A DNA stretch of 9,131 bases from Bacillota bacterium. GTDB lineage: Bacteria > Bacillota_A > Clostridia > Peptostreptococcales > Anaerovoracaceae. The notes under the pieces were generated by a model. That model was not told the DNA's origin and made no database searches. It was given only the letters and a program-made list of their open reading frames with translations. Position numbers and translations under genes: made by a program. Every line of letters starts with the position of its first letter. The stretch's first letter is position 1. The DNA lies in contig JAFTHD010000075.1 in the NCBI GenBank assembly GCA_017457585.1, positions 1 to 9,131 of the forward strand. Direction: 5' to 3'. Below are positions 5,338 to 9,131 of this stretch, piece by piece.

Positions 5338-6612
5338 TTACTCCTTATTGACCTTGCCGCCCAGCCTTGCAAAGTCTTCCCAAAAGTTCGGGTATGATTT
5401 GGCGACGGCGCCTGCATCTTCGATGGTTACAGGCTCTTCGCATATGCAGGAAGCGATGGCAGCAGCCATTGCAATCCTATGGTCGTTATGGCTGGATACG
5501 CGTCCGCCTGCAAGCCGGCCTGTGCCGCAGACCGTCAGCCCCGTATCGGTAGAGGTGATGTCGCAACCCAGAAGGGAAAGATATTCGCGGACCGTTTCAA
5601 GTCTGTCCGATTCCTTGATTCTGAGCCTGCCGGCATCGGTGATCTGGGAAGTGCCTACCGCACCGGCCATTAAGGCTGCCAGGACGGGAACCATGTCCGG
5701 GGTCTGGGCCGCGCTGACATGTACAGATCCAAGTGCGCCCGTACCTTTAACGCGCAGTGCGCTGTCCCCTTCGGTGACGTCTGCGCCCATCTCTTTTATC
5801 ACTTCAGAGATTTCTTTGTCCTTCTGAGAGGAATCCATGTTGAGACCGGTGACGGTGATATCGCCGCCAAGTGCACCTGCTGCAAGCCAGAAGGAAGCGT
5901 TTGACCAGTCTCCGTCCAGCTTCAAATCTTCAGGTTCTCTGTAAACCTGCCTTCCCGGAATCTCGTAGGATATGAGCCCATCATTTTCACTCTGCTTTAT
6001 CTCAATTCCAAAGGCACTGAGAACGTCAAGGGTCAGATCCACGTATCCGGAGGACTCGAGGCTGGTGGTAAGCTGCAATTTGCTGTCCCCATCAAGAAGG
6101 GGAAGTGCGAATAGAAGTCCCGTGATGAACTGGGAGCTGACGTTCCCTGCAAGAGAGTATTCGCCGGGGAGAAGTCTCCCGGTGCACGAGCAAATCGTCA
6201 CGTTATCGCCGGTAAGTCCCGTCATGTCAAAGGACACCCCGTGCCTCTCCATCTCTTCCTTTAGAGGCGAGAGGGGCCTTTGGGGAAGTTTGCCGGATCC
6301 TTTGAAAGTGGCTGTTTCCTTAAGCGCCATCGTCACAGGAATCATGAAGCGGATGGTAGAGCCGCTCTCGTGACAGTCCATGACAGGCGAAGCATCAGAG
6401 AGTGCCCGAAGACAACTCTTCGTCGCCTCGATATCCACAGAAAAGGTGGGGATCTTCAACCTCCCAAAGTCGCTGCCTCCGCAAGCCCCGGAGCCTTCCT
6501 GCCCCTGGAGCTGCGCCAGCTTCTGAGCAATTAAAATCCTATGGGCATGGGACTTTGAAGGGATGGCCTCGATCGTTCCATTCAGTTTTGATGGTAATAT
6601 GGTTACGTTCAT
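5338..6612 (-). CDS. aroA: 3-phosphoshikimate 1-carboxyvinyltransferase (EPSP synthase)
   Basis: A 424-residue enzyme joining PEP to shikimate-3-phosphate. Conserved features: K20, S21 and R25 in PSKSHAHR; the PEP-site loop ESGSTIRF (82-89), where E. coli reads NAGTAMRP, so Phe replaces Pro101; VSSQFITG (158-165); catalytic D306 in TPDMVPVLAA; E334 in RIKESDRLE (331-339); NDHRIAMA (376-383); and K405 in AKSYPNFWEDF. The SSQF motif is class I-like, while the GSTIRF loop is common in clostridial enzymes. Residues about 36-54 form a Gly/Ser-rich insertion that I would not expect between the first helix and the DIEAT segment. Glyphosate response cannot be told from this alone. It begins 1 nt after the aroB stop; its ribosome binding site is weak (GGAG, 12 nt upstream), so it probably depends on coupling with aroB. 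Confidence 0.96.
   Translation of the reverse strand: MNVTILPSKLNGTIEAIPSKSHAHRILIAQKLAQLQGQEGSGACGGSDFGRLKIPTFSVDIEATKSCLRALSDASPVMDCHESGSTIRFMIPVTMALKETATFKGSGKLPQRPLSPLKEEMERHGVSFDMTGLTGDNVTICSCTGRLLPGEYSLAGNVSSQFITGLLFALPLLDGDSKLQLTTSLESSGYVDLTLDVLSAFGIEIKQSENDGLISYEIPGRQVYREPEDLKLDGDWSNASFWLAAGALGGDITVTGLNMDSSQKDKEISEVIKEMGADVTEGDSALRVKGTGALGSVHVSAAQTPDMVPVLAALMAGAVGTSQITDAGRLRIKESDRLETVREYLSLLGCDITSTDTGLTVCGTGRLAGGRVSSHNDHRIAMAAAIASCICEEPVTIEDAGAVAKSYPNFWEDFARLGGKVNKE
5341..5346 (-). promoter_or_regulatory. Ribosome binding site of aroC inside the end of aroA
   Basis: AAGGAG lies in the final codons of aroA, 8 nt before the aroC ATG at 5332. Confidence 0.8.
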
Positions 6613-6613
6613 G

Positions 6614-7747
6614 TTAGCTGTTTACTCCGTAGGAGATGAACTGTTCCAGGCTGGAAACGGGTATGGTCTTAAGCCTGCATTTGCCGATGGCAACAGGAAT
6701 GACGAGGGTGATGTTGTCGCCCCTGCGCTTTTTGTCGGCCATGGCTGCATCCGCCAGTTCCCAGGCGCTGTATGGACAGTCGAGAGGGAAACCGAACCGT
6801 TCAAGGATATCCACCAGTTGCTCACTGGACTTTTCTATGGTCCAGCCAAGTCTATCACTTGCAACGGACACGATCTTCATGCCGATTGCAACGGCGTGGC
6901 CGTGACTGATTCGGTAGTTGCTGCACTTCTCAATGCCGTGCGCAATGGTGTGACCGAAGTTGAGAAGCTGCCTGCTTCCGTTCTCTCGCTCATCTTCCTC
7001 GACCACCTTTTTCTTGACCTCGATGGCAAGGGATGCCAGGGTCGTGAGGAATTCCAGATCGTCCAGATTCCTCTTTCTCTCGATGGTTTCTATGATCAGT
7101 TTATCTGCGATGACGCCGGCCTTGATGGTCTCGGCGATGCCATCCAGAATCAAATCGTATGAAAGGGTTTGAAGAACGTGAGGATCAAAGATCACCAGGC
7201 TTGGCTGCCAGAAGGCACCTGCAAGGTTCTTGCCTGCAGGCAGGTTGACGCCCGTCTTGCCGCCAATGGAGGAGTCCACGCATGCCAGCAGGGTGGTAGG
7301 CACCTGAATAAATTCGATGCCGCGAAGGTAGATGGCCGCAGCGAATCCCGTCACGTCGCCGACGATCCCACCGCCGAGAGCCAGCAGCAGGTCCGATCTT
7401 GTAAAACTTTTCTCTGTGAGAAAATCGAGAATCTGCTCGATGGTTTCCATGGACTTGGTCTCTTCGCCGCCCTGGAACACGAACTTATAGACGTCGAAGC
7501 CTTCGGCTCTGAGACTCTGATAGAGCTGATGGTCGTGCTGCCCGTAAAGCTGATTGACACGGGCGTCGGTGACGATGCAGATTTTCTTGTCCGTCAGTTT
7601 GCCCGTCAGCGGATCGCCTTTGAGCCCAAGCGCCTCTTTAATGTGGGCACCGGCTTTTTCCAGCAGACCCTGCTCCAGCAGAACATCGTAGTCTCGAGAT
7701 GCGGTAATGTGAATCCTTGTCATTTCTTCTCTCCCTATATGGTTCAT
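6614..7747 (-). CDS. aroB: 3-dehydroquinate synthase
   Basis: A 377-residue NAD- and metal-dependent enzyme converting DAHP to 3-dehydroquinate in the cytoplasm. Motifs: NAD-binding GGGIVGD (125-131); TTLLACVDSSIGGKTGVN (151-168) with D158 and K164; metal ligands E206 (GIAETIKAG), H266 (NFGHT) and H284 (SHGHAVAIGM); and DKK (338-340). All are present. Start choice is uncertain: ATG at 7747 abuts the tyrA stop (TAAATG) and has GGAGAG 9 nt upstream, while the in-frame ATG at 7723 (residue 9) has GGGAG 7 nt upstream and gives the family's usual N-terminus (MTRIHI). Starting at 7723 would make a 369-residue protein. The stop is 1 nt from the aroA start. Confidence 0.95.
   Translation of the reverse strand: MNHIGREEMTRIHITASRDYDVLLEQGLLEKAGAHIKEALGLKGDPLTGKLTDKKICIVTDARVNQLYGQHDHQLYQSLRAEGFDVYKFVFQGGEETKSMETIEQILDFLTEKSFTRSDLLLALGGGIVGDVTGFAAAIYLRGIEFIQVPTTLLACVDSSIGGKTGVNLPAGKNLAGAFWQPSLVIFDPHVLQTLSYDLILDGIAETIKAGVIADKLIIETIERKRNLDDLEFLTTLASLAIEVKKKVVEEDERENGSRQLLNFGHTIAHGIEKCSNYRISHGHAVAIGMKIVSVASDRLGWTIEKSSEQLVDILERFGFPLDCPYSAWELADAAMADKKRRGDNITLVIPVAIGKCRLKTIPVSSLEQFISYGVNS
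6625..6628 (-). promoter_or_regulatory. Weak ribosome binding site of aroA
   Basis: Only GGAG, 12 nt before the aroA ATG at 6612, is visible; both strength and spacing are poor compared with other genes of the operon. With a 1-nt gap after aroB, re-initiation by ribosomes leaving aroB is the likely route. Confidence 0.5.
7731..7735 (-). promoter_or_regulatory. Ribosome binding site favouring the inner aroB start (7723)
   Basis: GGGAG lies 7 nt before the ATG at 7723, the position that matches the usual AroB N-terminus. It competes with the outer site at 7762-7757. Confidence 0.6.
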
Positions 7748-8587
7748 TTAGAATATCTCTCCGTCGATAATGGCTTTCTTTTCTCTACCGTCGCGGAGAA
7801 GGTCGCAGAGTGTATCTGCGTCGTTTTCGCGGATAGCCGCACTGTATTTCTGCAGGTTCTCAACGAGAAGGTCGATTTCATCCGCCAAATTGTCCGGATT
7901 TTCAAGGAAAAGTTCCGTCCACATGTGCTCGTTCAGCTTGGCAACCCTCGTAAGGTCCTTGTAGCTCCCGGCAGAGAATCCGGCGTGGACCATGGCCGTA
8001 GGGCTCTTGATGTAGGCGTTTGACACCACGTGAGCAAGCTGCGAGGTGAAGGCGATCTTCCTGTCGTGATCTTCAGGCGTCGTTATCGCAAAGTTGGTGA
8101 AGCCTATGGCAGAGAACAGATCCTTCACTTTTTCCACGTCCTCGATCATTCCCTTGGTGGAGCAGAGGACCATGGAGGCGTTGTTGAACAGCCCCTTTCT
8201 GGCGTATGTGAAGCCGGAGTGCTCCAGGCCTGCCATAGGGTGACCGCCTATGAAAAGGAATCCGTGCTCCTCGCCCACAGGGATGAGTTCATCGCAGACG
8301 ATTCTCTTGACGCCGCTGCAGTCGATGACGATAGCGCCTTTCTTGATGAGGCTTGCGTGTTCCTTTACGTAATCGATAGTCGCCTGAGGATACAGTGCTA
8401 CGATTATTATATCACACTGTGGCAGAATCTTGTCCGTAAGCGGCTGCTCAATTGCATCCACCAGCACGGCCTTCGCCATGACCTGATCGCTGAGATCGTA
8501 GCCGTATACAGTGTGGTCGGTATTCTGACTGATCGCTTTGGCAAGGGAGCCTCCGATGAGGCCGAGGCCAACGATTCCAATTTCCAT
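7748..8587 (-). CDS. tyrA: Prephenate dehydrogenase
   Basis: A 279-residue monofunctional enzyme oxidatively decarboxylating prephenate to 4-hydroxyphenylpyruvate, the last step before transamination to tyrosine. A Rossmann domain has GLGLIG (7-12) and an acidic residue D31 at the end of the second strand, which indicates NAD+ rather than NADP+. Then come DCSGVK (89-94), GGHPMAG (114-120) with the probable catalytic H116, TPEDHD (170-175), SQLAHVVSNA (182-191), and R214 in DLTRVAK. There is no chorismate mutase and no C-terminal ACT domain, so tyrosine feedback through an ACT domain is absent. The frame stays open upstream to 8698, but those 37 codons overlap aroF and the strong site AAGGAGG at 8599-8593 fixes the start at 8587. 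It begins 17 nt after the aroF stop. Confidence 0.95.
   Translation of the reverse strand: MEIGIVGLGLIGGSLAKAISQNTDHTVYGYDLSDQVMAKAVLVDAIEQPLTDKILPQCDIIIVALYPQATIDYVKEHASLIKKGAIVIDCSGVKRIVCDELIPVGEEHGFLFIGGHPMAGLEHSGFTYARKGLFNNASMVLCSTKGMIEDVEKVKDLFSAIGFTNFAITTPEDHDRKIAFTSQLAHVVSNAYIKSPTAMVHAGFSAGSYKDLTRVAKLNEHMWTELFLENPDNLADEIDLLVENLQKYSAAIRENDADTLCDLLRDGREKKAIIDGEIF
7757..7762 (-). promoter_or_regulatory. Ribosome binding site for the outer aroB start (7747)
   Basis: GGAGAG within the last codons of tyrA lies 9 nt before the ATG at 7747. It would support translation from the outer start, adding eight residues to AroB. Confidence 0.45.
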
Positions 8588-8592
8588 ATTTG

Positions 8593-8599
8593 CCTCCTT
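8593..8599 (-). promoter_or_regulatory. Ribosome binding site that decides the tyrA start
   Basis: AAGGAGG in the 17-nt gap between aroF and tyrA lies 5 nt before the ATG at 8587. It rules in the start giving MEIGIVGLG, the classical dehydrogenase N-terminus. Confidence 0.85.
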
Positions 8600-8604
8600 T
8601 TTGC

Positions 8605-9131
8605 TTAGTCTACTCTGTATGCAAACGGTCTGATTGCGTTGACGCCTTCCATGACTTCTGCAAAGGCTGCAGGCGTCAGCGACTGGGCTCCGTCGCAAAG
8701 TGCCCTCGGTGGGTCGTTATGAACCTCGATCATGAGGCCGTCTGCGCCGGCTGCGGTGGCCGCGAGAGCCATCGGTTTAACCAGGCCTGCGATTCCCGTT
8801 GCGTGACTCGGATCTACCACGATAGGAAGGTGCGTCATTGATTTGAGCAGTGATACGGAAGCCAGATCCAACGTGTTTCTCGTTGCCGTCTCAAAGGTTC
8901 TGATGCCTCTCTCGCAGAGGATGACCTGCTCGTTTCCGCCTGCCATGATGTACTCCGCGCTCATAAGCAACTCTTCGATGGTGTTTGCAAGGCCGCGCTT
9001 TAAGAGAATCGGCTTGCTTGTATGACCCAGCTCCTTGAGAAGCTCGAAGTTCTGCATGTTCCTTGCGCCCACCTGGATCACGTCAACGTCCTCGAAAAGA
9101 TCCAGGTGATTGAGATCCATGATCTCGGTTA
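8605..9131 (-). CDS. aroF: DAHP synthase, type I-beta (AroF/KDPG-like), C-terminal part only
   Basis: The gene runs off the right edge; the frame is open to 9131, with about 174 of an expected 340 or so residues present. It makes DAHP from PEP and erythrose-4-phosphate, the entry step of the pathway. The Met at 9120 is internal: the preceding codons read TEI, as in the family's VTE-MD stretch. Visible motifs, numbered from that Met: [10 protein letters not shown] (16-25), LLKRG (39-43), [10 protein letters not shown] (68-77), RNTLDL (81-86), DPSHATG (103-109) with the metal-ligand histidine, IEVHNDP (131-137) with the metal-ligand glutamate, and D143 before GAQSL. The protein ends shortly after this core, so there is no C-terminal chorismate mutase. 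Any N-terminal ACT-like or mutase domain is outside the window. As first known gene of the operon it is the expected control point. Confidence 0.95.
   Translation of the reverse strand, partial: TEIMDLNHLDLFEDVDVIQVGARNMQNFELLKELGHTSKPILLKRGLANTIEELLMSAEYIMAGGNEQVILCERGIRTFETATRNTLDLASVSLLKSMTHLPIVVDPSHATGIAGLVKPMALAATAAGADGLMIEVHNDPPRALCDGAQSLTPAAFAEVMEGVNAIRPFAYRVD

Noticed and set aside
8404..8436. Minus-strand TATAAT (8411-8406) as an internal promoter in tyrA
   Set aside because: It is produced by Ile codons of a conserved DIIIVA strand, and the only -35-like sequence (CGGACA) is 19 bp away and poor.
8588..8698. Longer tyrA reading frame starting at 8698
   Set aside because: The extra 37 codons overlap conserved aroF sequence, and the ribosome binding site at 8599-8593 together with the Rossmann motif places the start at 8587.

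Overview
The window looks like a chromosomal piece of a Gram-positive anaerobe, most likely a member of the Clostridia. The evidence is the strong GGAGG-type ribosome binding sites, the clostridial style of the aro enzymes, a DUF1847 protein, and a helix-turn-helix/Uma2 fusion of a kind I recall from gut Firmicutes. I cannot name a genus. About 88% of the window is one minus-strand operon for aromatic amino acid biosynthesis. I see no mobile element, CRISPR array, tRNA or rRNA.

Region by region: positions 1-197 hold no gene. They carry an intrinsic terminator (37-81) for a plus-strand transcript entering from the left, then a promoter (119-147) overlapped by four phased 10-bp repeats (101-140). 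Positions 198-1067 (+) encode an XRE-like helix-turn-helix domain fused to a Uma2 PD-(D/E)XK nuclease-like domain. This gene converges on the end of the operon, and a perfect 10-bp inverted repeat (1057-1083) contains both stop codons. From 9131 down to 1073 (-) the order is aroF (3' part only), tyrA, aroB, aroA, aroC, pheA, an aroE-aroK fusion, and a DUF1847 cysteine-rich protein.

How the genes work together: AroF condenses PEP and erythrose-4-phosphate to DAHP, and AroB closes it to 3-dehydroquinate. The next enzyme, dehydroquinate dehydratase, is not in the window. The AroE-AroK fusion reduces 3-dehydroshikimate to shikimate and phosphorylates it. AroA and AroC then give chorismate. The AroQ-type chorismate mutase domain of PheA makes prephenate, which the prephenate dehydratase domain of PheA sends to phenylpyruvate and TyrA sends to 4-hydroxyphenylpyruvate. 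Genes are 0-17 nt apart, with ribosome binding sites often inside the preceding gene, so translational coupling is likely. The operon promoter lies upstream of aroF, outside the window.

Most of the window is therefore a well-understood pathway. The parts worth a second look are the helically phased repeats at the HTH-Uma2 promoter, the HTH-Uma2 gene itself, the AroE-AroK fusion, the shared stop-codon palindrome, and the uncharacterised DUF1847 protein that closes the operon.
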